A stretch of DNA of 64,000 bases from Leptoclinus maculatus (GCA_032191485.1 JAVDOI010000133.1:21001-85000), one strand, 5' to 3'; positions 1 to 14,489 are shown, counted from the stretch's first letter. Made by a program: numbers and translations. Notes: generated from the letters alone by a model not told the origin.

Positions 1-230
1 AACTAGTGCATACAGATGTGCATACATGCACACTAATAGAAATACATGCATAGGCCTACACTCTCAGAATGCAGACCAAAAGCCAGAAAGACGCCTTTTC
101 TCCGACTCAAATTAAGGCACAACCATAGCTTACTCTGGGACCACTCAATGACTTGACAATGACCGGAGAGAGAGAGAGAAGAGGGAGAGGAGACGGGTGA
201 ATTTAAACATTAACGGCTACAGTGCTGACA

Positions 231-730
231 CACAGAGCTAACAGTGTTAACCTTAAGGGGAACAGGAGCGTTGGCGCTACGCTTCCACAAGCGGCGTTGT
301 CGGCCGTAACTGCCGTATAAGCGCAGTGGAGAGCGGCAGCGATTAGCGGCAGCGATTAGCTAGCCAGTGGAGCACACACACTTTTGGACCAAGCCACCAG
401 GAAGAGATCCTGGCTTTGAAGTACATTTTACATATTGGCCAAATGGTGGAATTTCAGTTTCTGGGTCAGTCATGTGATACCATGGGGCCCAAAAAAGATG
501 TCATCCCATTGACTTACATTTGTTTCATTTAAATCATTAGGTCCTAAAAGTTGTAAAATGCACCAATAGCTGAATCCAGAGTTATTTTTCTTCCTCCGTT
601 CTTGTGAAGGAGCCCGATAACAAGGCTTGACCGAGGATTGGAAGGCGGGGTTAAAGGAAATGCTAGTGTGCTTGCTCTATGGGCCCCATAATGCGGGAGA
701 TAGTCAGAAAATCTTGGTATTTTCATCTGA
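231..730. mobile_element. Possible DNA-transposon-derived repeat
   Basis: A CpG-containing segment with a 13-bp direct duplication (AGCGGCAGCGATT twice, about 332-357) and a phrase CCCATTGACTTACATTTG that recurs in fish DNA transposons. No transposase frame and no clear terminal repeats are seen, so this is weak. Confidence 0.25.
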
Positions 731-3219
731 ACTCTGTACTAATTTAACTCTTTTGCTTCATACACCAGTGAGCAATTTTTAGAGGAATGAACGGTGCGCT
801 GCCTCCAACGCTATATCCAGTTTATACATCCATGACAGGGACTCACATGCACTACCATGCACGAGTGGCCGGCTCGACTATGTGAACAAAGCACAGAGAA
901 ACTCGGATTATAACACACGCAGAGGGAAAGAGACTGCATTCTCTGCTCGGGTAGACATTACTCCTTTGTATCCTAACAAACCAAATAGTTGTTTGCTACT
1001 ATATTAATGGCCTGAATTTCAAATTTAGCATTTTCAAAGACTATGATCAATAAAAAGCTGTAGGTAAATCACACCATTTTCTCCATTTGTTTGGTTTATT
1101 TTTGTAAATGAAGCAATTATGTTTTCCTCTCTGATTCTCTCACTAAATAAAGTTTAAGGATCATAATTCAGTTTACATCAAGGGGAGGGAAATGAATCAT
1201 GGCCTGCCTAGTGCTCAAAGATTAGACAAAATGTGTGTTAATATTGGCAACACATTTAATGAGCAAAATTGAAAACTGATGTTCAATCTGCATTGTTAAA
1301 ATGCCAGCCGCTCACACAGTGTGAATCACTGTTTTAGCATTTTGGAGGTGTGTGGGTGTTTTCAGGGAACAGAAGGAAAGGTTAGTAGACAAGAAACTGA
1401 TTGAAATGAGAAAAGTGCAACTCAAATAAACTTGTGCAAAAGTAAGTGTTGGGAACAACTGGTTAGTCAAGATAAGGAGGAGAGGGTAAAGTATGACAAA
1501 GTCAAACAGAGCATTTTTACACAGCTTCGCATAAAAATGTCTGATTTTCAAAAATAAGTTTGTAATTGTCTCACACACTGGAAAGTCACGACATAAAAAG
1601 GAAAACTAAAACTTGCCCTCAAAGTGCATGTCACGATCAAGTCTGGCTTTGTTGTCCCATATAGCAGAAAGAACAGCTGTTGATGTTGCGTACCGCAGTA
1701 GCTGCCTGCTGGGCAGGAAAGGACAAATTAATGTTTATTCACACCACCATTAGGAGGGATAACAAATAATGTGCTTTTATTTAATGTGTGTACATGTGCA
1801 CTGAATACACACACACACACACACACAGAAAGCACTTAATATGCCTATGGCATTCGGATTTAGCCCATGCAAACACTACGACACATGCCTTCTGCAAGAA
1901 AAACTGGAAGATAACAAAAGGTTTGATGACCACCTCGGGATGTTAAGAGGATCGCTCACACACATGCACACACACAGTTACACACAAACATGTCCTCCCT
2001 GGAGAGCTATGTCTGTACTCCGTCAGGTGCTGGGAAGAAGCAGTGCACATTTCTTCTAATCTAAACGAGGTTTGATCCCTAATCTGCAGTATAGCTGCAG
2101 CAGGAATGCAGAATAAGATCGGATCGTGAGTTAACTTTCTTGTCTGCTATGTTAATCTTCTTTGGTACAAGTTGGATTAAATGTATTTTGAGATTTGCTA
2201 ACTGCACAGTTGGAATGTGTGAGCTCTACATTTATAGTGCATAACACATTCTGTTCACACTTAAACTAACTGCATCAAAATATCAGTTTCATAGAAACGT
2301 GGGGGTTAATGACAGCTGTGATTGGCCTTGTTCCTCCCACACACCAATTGTGAGTCATAATTCCTTCTTTTCTCTCTTCTTTTTACCTGATTAAATAGGA
2401 TTACTTTAAGCCTTCACTTGAAGATGATGCTATAATAGGAATACCTGTTGCTGTTGTTCCTCTTGTCAATCTTCCATATCGCTGCTCAATAAGTCATCAC
2501 ACTGCTTAAACTAGATCAGTTAGACTTTGTTATAAATCCTCTAAAGCCCTTGAAATGACAGCTGTGTCAGGGGAGCTCTGATGGGTCCGACCAGCCAGAA
2601 ATATCTGCATCTGCATACATTATCCAGATGGCATCATATGTATAAGGTAAATTCAAACACCTCATACAACACCAAATAATAATTACTCGACAATGCTCAA
2701 TGTTTCCCGTGAGAACAGTCACAGTGCGTTCCCTTCGGCCACTGCTTGACACAGTGTGTGTGGCGGGGTTTATTAATATTTCAAAACAATACATTCATCT
2801 TTCTAATACACTGATTTACTTCTGTTAGGTACCAGCATATGTTCAGAAATGTTTTACTTAAAACAAGACAAACGAGGGAATGGCATTTCAGAATAAATAA
2901 TATTGCCATTGCAAGCCCGTGCGTGTGCATGGCAGTGTGTGTGTGTTGGAGAATCTTGTGTGTGCATGTACTGTATACCATTAGCAGGGTAGAGAGTGGC
3001 CTTCCTAATCTGCTTTCTCCTAATTAAAAGCCTGTGACTAAATGGACCAGCACTGGAGCTGTCTGCCGGGGAAATTAAAAATCGAGAGATGATTAGAGGA
3101 CAGAGGAAAGAGGAAAGAGGGAGGTGGCAGAGCACAGAGGGATGGAGGGACAGAGGATGAAAGGCATTGATGATGGTGCGTAACAATGGGTGGGGAGGGA
3201 GAAGGAGGGTAAAGGATTG
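731..3219. other. Intergenic, no gene seen
   Basis: AT-rich non-coding sequence with a short (AC)n tract near 1808-1827 and scattered CACACA. The short open frames lack domains and overlap on both strands. Confidence 0.6.
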
Positions 3220-4412
<1,193 letters not shown>

Positions 4413-5029
4413 CCAGTGGTTCTCAAACTGTGGGGCGCGGGGGAAATGCAGAATTTTTTTATTTCAAGAACTTTATTCATACCTGCAAACTTGTCGCTTT
4501 TCGGCGAAATTCGCCGTTTTGAATCAAAATATATCATCCACGTGAATCGTGTAGATCCGTAGAGTTGTTGTTGTTGTTTTTTGGGGGGGGGGGGGGGGGG
4601 GGTCAACTGGTAAACCAGCGTTTCTCAGATTGGAGTGAGACGAGGAGAAAAGGTGATGTCGTGATCTTCACAATAAAACATCTTTGATGTGACGTGTCGA
4701 GTCTTGGCCAATCAGCGTTAAGATGTCTACAGCGTCTTCATTTCCCTCCGTTACAGTTTACGTTATGTTCCGTTACCGTTCAGACTTGCTGGGTTAAGTT
4801 AACATCCACTGCATGCAGAACTCTGTGGACTGTTAACGTTCGTCATTATCGCGATTTAGGAGGAAAACACGTAACGTGATGAAACATGAAGCCCCCCCCC
4901 CCCCCCCGTGTTCCGGTTCAGTTCACGCGGTCACTCGTTAACGTCAAACCGGAACACCGGAGCATCTGGTTGCAGGTTGTTTGTTTTAACTCAAAAAATA
5001 ATGATGCGATTTCGATTTCTAACAGCTTT
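4413..5029 (+). mobile_element. hAT-like DNA transposon remnant with G and C homopolymer runs
   Basis: CAGTGGTTCTCAAACTGTGG at 4416 onward fits the terminal inverted repeat of vertebrate hAT elements (Charlie/MER type). A related AACCAGCGTTTCTCAGATTG occurs at about 4612. No matching inverted right end (TTGAGAACCACTG) was found, so the element is partial, nested or interrupted by the minisatellite. It includes a G20 run (4583-4602) and a C16 run (4892-4907). Right border uncertain. Confidence 0.45.
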
Positions 5030-6403
5030 ACAGTAACAGTAGAAGTTAATATGAAGCCATACAGTAACAGTAGAAGTTAATATGAACACATACAGTAACA
5101 GTAGAAGTTAATATGAAGACATACAGTAACAGTAGAAGTTAATATGAAGACATACAGTAACAGTAGAAGTTAATATGAAGACATACAGTAACAGTAGAAG
5201 TTAATATGAAGCCATACAGTAACAGTAGAAGTTAATATGAAGCCATACAGTAACAGTAGAAGTTAATATGAAAACATACAGTAACAGTAGAAGTTAATAT
5301 GAAGCCATACAGTAACAGTAGAAGTTAATATGAAGCCATACAGTAACAGTAGAAGTTAATATGAAGACATACAGTAACAGTAGAAGTTAATATGAAGACA
5401 TACAGTAACAGTAGAAGTTAATATGAAGCCATACAGTAACAGTAGAAGTTAATATGAAGACATACAGTAACAGTAGAAGTTAATATGAAGACATACAGTA
5501 ACAGTAGAAGTTAATATGAAGACATACAGTAACAGTAGAAGTTAATATGAAGACATACAGTAACAGTAGAAGTTAATATGAAGCCATACAGTAACAGTAG
5601 AAGTTAATATGAAGCCATACAGTAACAGTAGAAGTTAATATGAAAACATACAGTAACAGTAGAAGTTAATATGAAGCCATACAGTAACAGTAGAAGTTAA
5701 TATGAAGACATACAGTAACAGTAGAAGTTAATATGAAGCCATACAGTAACAGTAGAAGTTAATATGAAAACATACAGTAACAGTAGAAGTTAATATGAAG
5801 CCATACAGTAACAGTAGAAGTTAATATGAAGACATACAGTAACAGTAGAAGTTAATATGAAGACATACAGTAACAGTAGAAGTTAATATGAAGCCATACA
5901 GTAACAGTAGAAGTTAATATGAAGCCATACAGTAACAGTAGAAGTTAATATGAAAACATACAGTAACAGTAGAAGTTAATATGAAGACATACAGTAACAG
6001 TAGAAGTTAATATGAAGACGTACAGTAACAGTAGAAGTTAATATGAAGACATACAGTAACAGTGGAAGTTAATATGAAGCCATACAGTAACAGTAGAAGT
6101 TAATATGAAGACATACAGTAACAGTAGAAGTTAATATGAAGACATACAGTAACAGTAGAAGTTAATATGAAGACATACAGTAACAGTAGAAGTTAATATG
6201 AAGCCATACAGTAACAGTAGAAGTTAATATGAAGACATACAGTAACAGTAGAAGTTAATATGAAGCCATACAGTAACAGTAGAAGTTAATATGAAGACAT
6301 ACAGTAACAGTAGAAGTTAATATGAAGACATACAGTAACAGTAGAAGTTAATATGAAGACATACAGTAACAGTAGAAGTTAATATGAAGCCATACAGTAA
6401 CAG
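5030..6403 (+). repeat. 31-bp minisatellite, about 44 copies
   Basis: A 31-bp unit (ACAGTAACAGTAGAAGTTAA followed by TATGAANNCAT) repeats head to tail with very few differences. Nearly all variation is at the NN dinucleotide: GC, GA or AA, and once CA (second unit). Single substitutions occur near 6020 (A to G) and 6064 (A to G). Stop codons in the unit rule out a coding role. The array begins after a poly-C run and ends in GGGTTCAATG. Confidence 0.97.
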
Positions 6404-6940
6404 GGTTCAATGAAAACTAATCACATTATTTTGTATAGGCGATGGTTCTCGCTACTCTTGCTATGTTTTTATATGACTAAAACTTTTAAAGGTTAATAAT
6501 AATACAGCTGAAATACTGATTAATAACTGAATAATAAATTATTTTTTTGCTTAAAGTAAATATCTTATCACTTAATTTTCTTCTCAGAGTACACCAGCTA
6601 CATTTTAAACCTCATATTTAAAATAAAATGCAGAGAACCTTTTCCCTGCAGCACATACATCTGAATTCTGAAGGTTTGCTCTCTTATTGTCTATACAAAG
6701 CTTTGCATCCATAAAAACAGGGATAGAAGGGATGATAAAAAGGGCAGAGGGAAAGACAAAGAAAGGGTTGATTGGAGAGAGCAAAAGATGAAAAGACAAA
6801 AGAGATGAAGACAGAAAACCTGTGCATGCAAGACAATACAAAGGGTGTTTGATCATCCCAGCTGAATCAGCAGTGTACTTTGGCTGAATGTAGATATACT
6901 TGATGCTCATACTCTTGAGTTTGCAATTCATTTGCATCAC

Positions 6941-6978
<38 letters not shown>

Positions 6979-8341
6979 TCATGCCCATCTTCTCCATTTT
7001 GCCTCCTTACAAAGAAAACCACCCAGATATGATTACTTATTCCCCTCAGTGGGAAAATTTGCGGAAAAATTATTTACCCTGCGGCCTTGACTGTAAGAAT
7101 AAGAAAATATACTCTAAAATGTTACACACACTAAGTGAATGTAAGTGAGTGCTTTCATTCAGAGTGCCTGAAGGTGCAGTGAGTGAAATGTCAGGAACAG
7201 CCTGACACCAGCATTTGGACTGGCAAGCAATACATCTCTTTTAGCTGAGGCTGACTGCTTGCAAGAAGGATTTCACAATCTTTATTTATACTATGTATTT
7301 ATTGTGTGCCAATCATATTGCTCTGCGAGCTGGAGGGGAATGAATAATTGGCTGATAATTGATTGGAATATGAACACGAGCAGTTGTTGCTCAGTTTGTC
7401 TGTCCTGGGGTTGGGACACAAAGAAATCATATCAATCTTTTTTATTATTCAGCAGCAGCTTGGGCCAAGGAAACAAAGTCATTCATATTCGTCTAAATGT
7501 TCAGTTAATGCCATTATTCTTTTTACAGTGCATCGATTCATTCATCCAGTGATTTCTGTTTCCTACATTTGTATGTATACAGTATGGCTTTTGCATTTGT
7601 GTTATCAGTTTAAATGGTGGTGACAAGCACCTCAGGACTGAGTGTGGTAAGCATTGGCTGAGACTGTATAATCAAGAGGATTTCACACTCGGAGAGAAGC
7701 TAGACAACCATAGTCAGAATCTAAAAGCACTTTGTTGTGATGCCATGGTGACGTTTTTTTTTTATTTATTTGGGTAGCAGTGACCTAAATGTGAGAAAAG
7801 AAGGCCTTTGTGAAGAGGATCATCGGTTTGATCCCTCGAATTGGCAAAAATATTGCACAGACAAAAACAAGGCCTTTTAACCCCAATTGCCTCAATGGAG
7901 CTGCTCAGTGGTCAACAGTAGCTCCCTGATGTGAATATACAAAGTTTATGTGAAGTAGGGCACGGTTGGAGTCTTTCCCTGGATAAATAAAGTTTAAAGA
8001 AATGTAAAACTAAATGCAAAATAAGGTCACTGACCTGTTTCCACTGAGCTCCAACAGAGAAATACAGGATTTAAGAATTATTTTTCAGAATAATTAAAGA
8101 GCATGGAGGGATGCAGTGTAGTCACTTTTCCTATGCATACTTGGCTTTAGGTTCAGCCACTTGAGATTCATTTGTGCCTATAATTATGCAAAGCTACTCT
8201 ACATATGCTGTGTTTCATTAGTTGTAATCTAAGGGCTTGTACAGTAAAAATCTTGTTTATTACATTACATTTTCTTTTTTGATAAACTATGTGATTATTC
8301 CATTGTTTTCAGAAGTTTGTATGTCATTATGGTAAAATAAG
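6404..8341. other. Intergenic, no gene seen
   Basis: AT-rich sequence with a (CT)n tract at 6944-6974. A non-repetitive part at 7250-7400 contains several ATTAAT/TAATTG-like homeodomain patches but no coding signal. Confidence 0.55.
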
Positions 8342-8398
8342 GAGCTTGTGGCACATACACAATGCATCTGGCATGCATTGTGTATGTGCCACAAGCTC
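8342..8398. repeat. Perfect inverted repeat: 26-bp arms, 5-nt spacer
   Basis: Arm 8342-8367 (GAGCTTGTGGCACATACACA then ATGCAT) is the exact reverse complement of 8373-8398, with CTGGC between. Transcribed from either strand it would fold into an uninterrupted 26-bp stem. No family is recognised. Confidence 0.95.
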
Positions 8399-8844
8399 GT
8401 TATCTGTGCCCTCTGAACGGATGTCGCAAGTACTGTAATTGACTGAGAGTGCATCCCCTACTGTAAAACTGATTGAAAAGGTGAAGAGAATATGGCAATG
8501 CTGTAAGTAGCAGGTGACTCTGTCATATATGTGATTGACAGCAGTGGAGTATATTCCCTTCCTTGAGAACAGTTTGAGAATGAAATTAAACGAAATACGT
8601 TCTGACAGCCAGTGGCACATTTCCATCAATAGCTACATGGTCACATTGAATTGAATGGATGCCCCTTCAGGCTTGGCTTGAATTGGAAATGTATACATCA
8701 GGGGATCCCACACTAACATATTATCCTGAGTCCTCCGATGCATTTACAGTAAACACAACTGTACACAGTGTTATAGAGAATGAGAGACCTTGATAACAGA
8801 GAGAGGTGGTGACTTGTCTGAATGCATGTTCTTGTCTGCCGCTT

Positions 8845-8966
<122 letters not shown>

Positions 8967-9119
8967 CGTGTGAGCGGGTATCAGGCATCAGGCTATCCTG
9001 TCACGTAAGATGAAATGTCTCTGCAGACCACCAGTGAAGTACAGGGATTAATAGGCCATTAGAGGCTACTTGACATTTTTTAAGCCTATTTCTTCCCCTG
9101 CAGGGAATGACAAACAAAG

Positions 9120-9124
9120 CCCCC

Positions 9125-9155
<31 letters not shown>

Positions 9156-9182
9156 ACACACGCACACACACACACACACACA
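9120..9182 (+). repeat. Poly-C run joined to (CA)n
   Basis: About 22 C residues (9120-9141) pass directly into CA repeats to 9182, with one CG interruption. Confidence 0.95.
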
Positions 9183-9849
9183 GGTCAGAATCCTCAAACA
9201 TTCATATGCTTGCCTAATATATAACCGTGATTTAGAAACAGCACATGCAAACACACACGTACAGAAATACATAACGTGTAAATAAAGTCTGCAGACGGAT
9301 TTAACAGCTGACTACTTATTCAAACTTCTCAGCCAATTACTTATCTGAACAGTTTATCACACACACACATATGCAGTCCCCATTTATTAATATACTGTGG
9401 AAGTAAAATCAGACAAGTTAAACTTGTAATGGAACAAAACCTAAAAGGTCATACATACACACACATACCTCCATCATGTTACTTTTGCCTGGCATGCAAA
9501 TCGGCTGGCCATTGGTCCTTGCCATCACTCTATAATATAACAAGAATTCAAACTGGAGCTTGTTTAAACACAAAAATACATATCATTTCAATTATAATGT
9601 GTCCTGTGACTGAGGTGCATTGAACATCAGAGCATCCATCAAAAGGGAGGAAGAGGAGCCACTTCATCAACACTGTATCCTGGACAAGTGGAGCCACTTT
9701 TCAGTAAAGGTTGCATTGCATTTTCACTGTTTTTGGCAACAACTTTCAGTTTTCAGCGTGCTGAAAGAATATTGTCAGTGCCATAGCCTCTGTTGCGTCA
9801 TGAATCAGTGAAAAGGCAACATATTATGTTACACGTTATGTTTCTGGTT

Positions 9850-9990
9850 CATTTTGTTTGTCTGTTTGTCAGCAGGATAGCTGAGAAACTACTGGCCCGA
9901 TGTTTTATGAAACTTGGTGAAATGGTTTAGCATGCATGAGCCAAGGAGGACCAGTTTAAGTTAGGAGTGGATCTGAGTCAAGGGGAGGAT
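9850..9990 (+). mobile_element. Fragment of a dispersed teleost repeat
   Basis: The order of phrases TTTGTCTGTTTGTCAGCAGGAT, AAACTACTGGCCCGATGTTT, GAAACTTGGTGAAATG, GAGCCAAGGAGGACCAGTTT and AGTGGATCTGAG matches a very common fish repeat as I recall it. No coding part is present. Class not determined. Confidence 0.5.
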
Positions 9991-11102
9991 ACAGGCATTG
10001 TTGTTAGCTTCCGTGAACACTGTGAGATAAGGCATTTGGCCATGACGGAGGTGTATGCTTTCCCGAGTGCCCTTCTAGTTCTGATTTTCACTCCTTGATA
10101 ACAATGTACAAATGCATTTTTTTGTTCATAACTTTTCATACATTTCCCTGTGTTCCCCTTCTCAAAAAAATTCTCAATTACCTGCACTGTGAGTGCTGCC
10201 TGCCACTCGTGTTGCTAATATCGACATCCAACACCCCCACCTTTTCCACCACCTGATCCCCACAGATTTGGAGGAGTGTTGTTGAATAATTGTGGGGGCT
10301 AATCACAATAACCGGCAGCATGCCCAGATGAAGTCTGCACCAAACATTTCTACTTTTTAATCATCTGTTTCTAACAGCTAACTGAACTATCTTGGGTTTA
10401 AAATGTCTGATGCAGGTTGCTCTGCAATTTAATGGCTAACATTTGTTGCTTGTTACGGTTTGTTTTGATTGACATTCATTCATTTTTAGTACCGTGGCTT
10501 GGCCTTTGAATATGGATGTGAATCTGAGTATAATGTTCTTGGGCCATTATCAATCACTTTCAATTTTCCCTGTTGTGTGGCGAGTTCCCAAATGTGTTGA
10601 CAGTGAGTGCTCCAATGTGAAGCCACAAAAGCTTATGAGAAAATATGATTACAATAAATTCAATTTAAGAATAATTCCACTAAGACCATCTGGGTCAACA
10701 TTTTCAGTTTGTTTAGTTTCTTATATTTATTGCAGTTTCTGATCTTACCGGCAAAATATGAAGTGAGAATGAAAAGTTACCTTATCACAGCATAATATTC
10801 AAGTTTAAGAAAAAAATCATTTGAATGCAACATAATGGTTTCTACATCCTGGTGAGTAAACTGTGTCTGTGGTTTGTTGTGGTACTCAATGCTTAGGCAC
10901 TAAATAAAGTTTTGTTTTTTGTTTTTTCTTGTAATGGCCGTGAAGGGTTTAATTTAGCATTTTACGACTCTACTGTGTGCGTGATAATAAGGAGCTACGG
11001 CAATTAAGTCTTATCAGCTCTGTCGGGGGGCGCTGTGTTGTAAGCTTAGTATTCTGTTCGTTCACAGAAGTGGTGTGCTAAACCATGTTTTGTTCACTAC
11101 TT

Positions 11103-11135
<33 letters not shown>

Positions 11136-11563
11136 ATTAGATGGTGAGTGACCTTGTCCTTTCATCGGATTCATGTATGACATCTGTTTGTGTGTTCCTA
11201 TAAGTGCTCGTATGTGTTTTCTATGTGTGCGCCTATACATTGAGTGCATTTCAGTACACTCATTAATGTGTACAAGGCCTGCTTGTATTACATTCAACAC
11301 TGGTGTTGTCTATATTCATGTTGCTTGAGTTTTTTTTTTTACCTACAATGGCCCTAATACACCATCGTATGTCTGCATTTAATGACTAATAGTTGCCTTT
11401 ATATACAGCAAGTGCATGGTTGTCAATTGTGAGAACTGTGCCAGTGGAGTGTAGAGAATCAGATGACAGATAAGCTTGTCATAATAATCCTCCCTTCATC
11501 CTGTGTATCAAACCAGTTTGATACACCTACTGATAATCTGCCACAAACACATCAGACAACAAG

Positions 11564-11594
<31 letters not shown>

Positions 11595-12114
11595 TTACAC
11601 ACACAAACAGAACTCTAATTGCAGTCACAACAATTCACAAGAAAAGCATGCAATTACACAAATAAGACTGCTACCTTTCATATTCAGTTGACTCTAGCAT
11701 TATAAAGTAATACAAACTAGCTGTTCAAATGGTAACAGCTGATGAGGATCCAAATGAAAAAAGGACTAACAAATGGGCAAATAACAAGGCACTGTTATTG
11801 GTGACCTTCATACACAATGTCTTTAATTATTTTTCATGATAAGTTCTGAATAGCCTGAGGTTTTCCAGCCTTTAACGATAGATTCAAATGCAAGACAGCG
11901 AAAGGCCAAACCATTTTGAATAAAAAAACAAGTCAACCTGAAAATCCTAAAAATTACAAATAACAATCACATGTTCTGTATGTACTAACAAGCTCAACGG
12001 GGACGTGCATCCGGTTTGAGATGGAAGTAAAGCATTAAACCGTGAATACACTTTGCTTCATCAAAACTGTCACAAATTATTCATTAACTGAAGAGTTGTC
12101 ACCGTTGGATTTCA
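9991..12114. other. Intergenic, no gene seen
   Basis: Contains (TG)n-(AG)n at 11103-11135 and (AC)n at 11566-11594; otherwise AT-rich with no domain-bearing frame. Confidence 0.55.
11503..11526. repeat. Short perfect palindrome, 11-bp arms
   Basis: GTGTATCAAAC, spacer CA, then GTTTGATACAC. It lies in AT-rich intergenic DNA just before an (AC)n tract. Confidence 0.8.
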
Positions 12115-12350
12115 TTGGCAGTGGCGGTTCTACTGTTTCAAATGTGGGGGCATGGTGTACCAAACACGTTAAGCGACAACTATGGAATACCTCAGGAGGT
12201 AAAGCAGACGCTATCGGAAAGACGGTGGTTCAATCCCTTGCCTCTACAGTTTACATGCCAAAGTATCCTTAGGCAAGACACCGAACCCCAAATGACTGAG
12301 TGTGCTTGTGAATGTGTATCGCTCTTTAGAGAGTAGCATAGACTTAATGA
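12115..12350 (+). mobile_element. SINE-like dispersed repeat with tRNA-type B box
   Basis: GGTTCAATCCC at 12227-12237 resembles a tRNA B box, preceded by an A-box-like GGTAAAGCAGACGC (about 12199). Downstream, GTATCCTTAGGCAAGACACC and CCCAAATGACTGAGTGTG match the tail of a widespread fish repeat (consensus-like TCCTTGGGCAAGACAC). Short open frames here are fortuitous. Confidence 0.55.
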
Positions 12351-13183
12351 AGTATCATAGGTTTTTGATTAGAAAGGCAATCTTGTATTTAGTACATTAT
12401 AGCTCATTAATGGTGGAAAAGGGTCATCCATCAATACTGCATCACACTTATTGTTGCCAAAATGAAAGCTGATTTGTATGTGCATGCAATGTGTGTCGAT
12501 TGTGTGTGTTCACAGTGAACATGCGTCACACACTGATGGTCATAGGGTCACATCCCTCTTGACTACAGGATGTCATAACTCAGCCTGCAGCTACAGAATC
12601 TCTAATTGCTGAAACCTGTGAGTGGAACACAGCTGAACGGAGCATGTCAGAAAACACACGCACAATCACACACACACACACACTCACACCCACGCGCTCC
12701 ACAGACGTGCACTCACCTCCTACACAGTCACACCATTCAAGCACAGACACATGAAACCAGCCTTACAAGACCTGCCCGCCCAATTGCTCATATGGTGACA
12801 CACATATATTGGTAGTCACACACACTTGAGTTGCGTGTTCGTACACACACAGATGTTAAGCTCATTAAGAGATTCCCAGAGGGTAGCCAAGACAGGCAGG
12901 CTAATGTGGGAACCTGGAGGAATATGCCACTCTGACCTGAACAGACACATGAAGACGTACAGGAAATTAAACAATAGATGAAGGTAATGTGTTGCTTTAT
13001 TTTGGCAACCAAAATAAATGATGGGTTTATATAGATCATTTGTCTGTCGTCTACCTTTCCAACTGCAACAAATCTTATCAATCAGTATTGTTTGGCATCT
13101 ACATGCCAAAGTTTCTTAAGTACAGGAAAGCACTCAGAAAATCAAAACAAGTATATACAAAATATATTGTAAACAAGCTTAGT

Positions 13184-13214
13184 AATCTGGTTTGATTTAA
13201 AATCAAACCAGATT
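13184..13214. repeat. Short perfect palindrome, 15-bp arms
   Basis: AATCTGGTTTGATTT and its exact reverse complement AAATCAAACCAGATT are separated by one A. Intergenic; no known element recognised. Confidence 0.85.
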
Positions 13215-13574
13215 TCCTTTTAGTTTAGAGTGTATGATTTAAGTTTTGTTTCATATTTATTCTCATTATTATCGACCAACGTCTTCCTCATTGCCAGTGG
13301 TTTGGTACATTTTTTAAAAACCAAAAAAAAGTTTAATGAGATCTTAGGTTAAGTATGGTTTATATTGTGTACTACCTTGTCATTTGCAAGTGCCTTCATC
13401 ATTTCAAGTGTTAAAATAATTTACTATAATCTGTGCACCATAAATGACTTCTTCCATACATCTGTAGGGCAACATACACACTGCTTCTGTCTGACTCCCT
13501 ATGCACAAGCTGAACTTATATTTGTTAAAACTGTGGAATAGCTCTACTATGCTCGACATGCACACATCTATGCC

Positions 13575-13577
<3 letters not shown>

Positions 13578-13663
<86 letters not shown>
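13578..13663 (+). repeat. (AC)n microsatellite, 43 repeats
   Basis: Uninterrupted AC over 86 bp; it creates poly-His-Thr and poly-Cys-Val open frames on the two strands. Confidence 0.98.
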
Positions 13664-13667
<4 letters not shown>

Positions 13668-14435
13668 ACACTGGTCACGTATCCCTCTCCCAAAGCTAAT
13701 CCCCCTTCATCTGACATTAAGCCAGAGGATGGAAGGATGAAGAGGTAAGCAGGGGATGAGACTGGACAGACAAAACAAGAAATAGGCAGAGAAATGAAAA
13801 AATGAAAAGAGAAAATCTTTGTCCTCTTCACCTTTGACTTGTGATGTCTGGGCTATTAGTGGTGGAGCACATCTGACGTCAAGTGTCTGCAGACAGATGT
13901 GGCATTTTAAGGAGAAGATATTTCTACATTTTAAAAGGCAAGACATGAACTTGAACTTTAACCCTCAGAGTTGCATTTAAAAACATTTTCAACTACCAGA
14001 TTTTTGGTCACATATGAAGACAATGTTCTACTCCCACACTGCATGGGTGAGTCATTTCTCTGCAAAACAAAACTGAGGTTAAATAATTTGTGCAAACTGT
14101 GCACGCATAAGCTCACACAGGCATGAGTAGAAGTGATTTAGAGACAGAGAAATTATTACACGTGGCATGAAAAGCAATAAATGATGACTGAGTAACCGAC
14201 CACCATTTTTCTCTCTCTAAATCAAATCCTAAATTTCCATTTCCTACCGCCTCTGTCCTCTCTTTGCCAGCCCTCATTTTGTTAGTGTATTTAATTCCCA
14301 AATGTATCTTTCTCCTACTTCTTTTCATCCATTTTCTAACTTTTCATCTCATCCTCCTCTTTTTGTCGAAGTCTTAATATCGTCGATGGATCAGACACTG
14401 GCCTCAAAACACACTACTTGAGGAGGTCCGTTATT

Positions 14436-14440
<5 letters not shown>

Positions 14441-14489
<49 letters not shown>
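14441..14489 (+). repeat. (AC)n microsatellite
   Basis: Uninterrupted AC, about 24 repeats. Confidence 0.97.

Noticed and set aside
5030..6403. CRISPR array, because of regular 31-bp periodicity
   Set aside because: The units are directly adjacent with no unique spacers, and the host is a vertebrate; this is a minisatellite.
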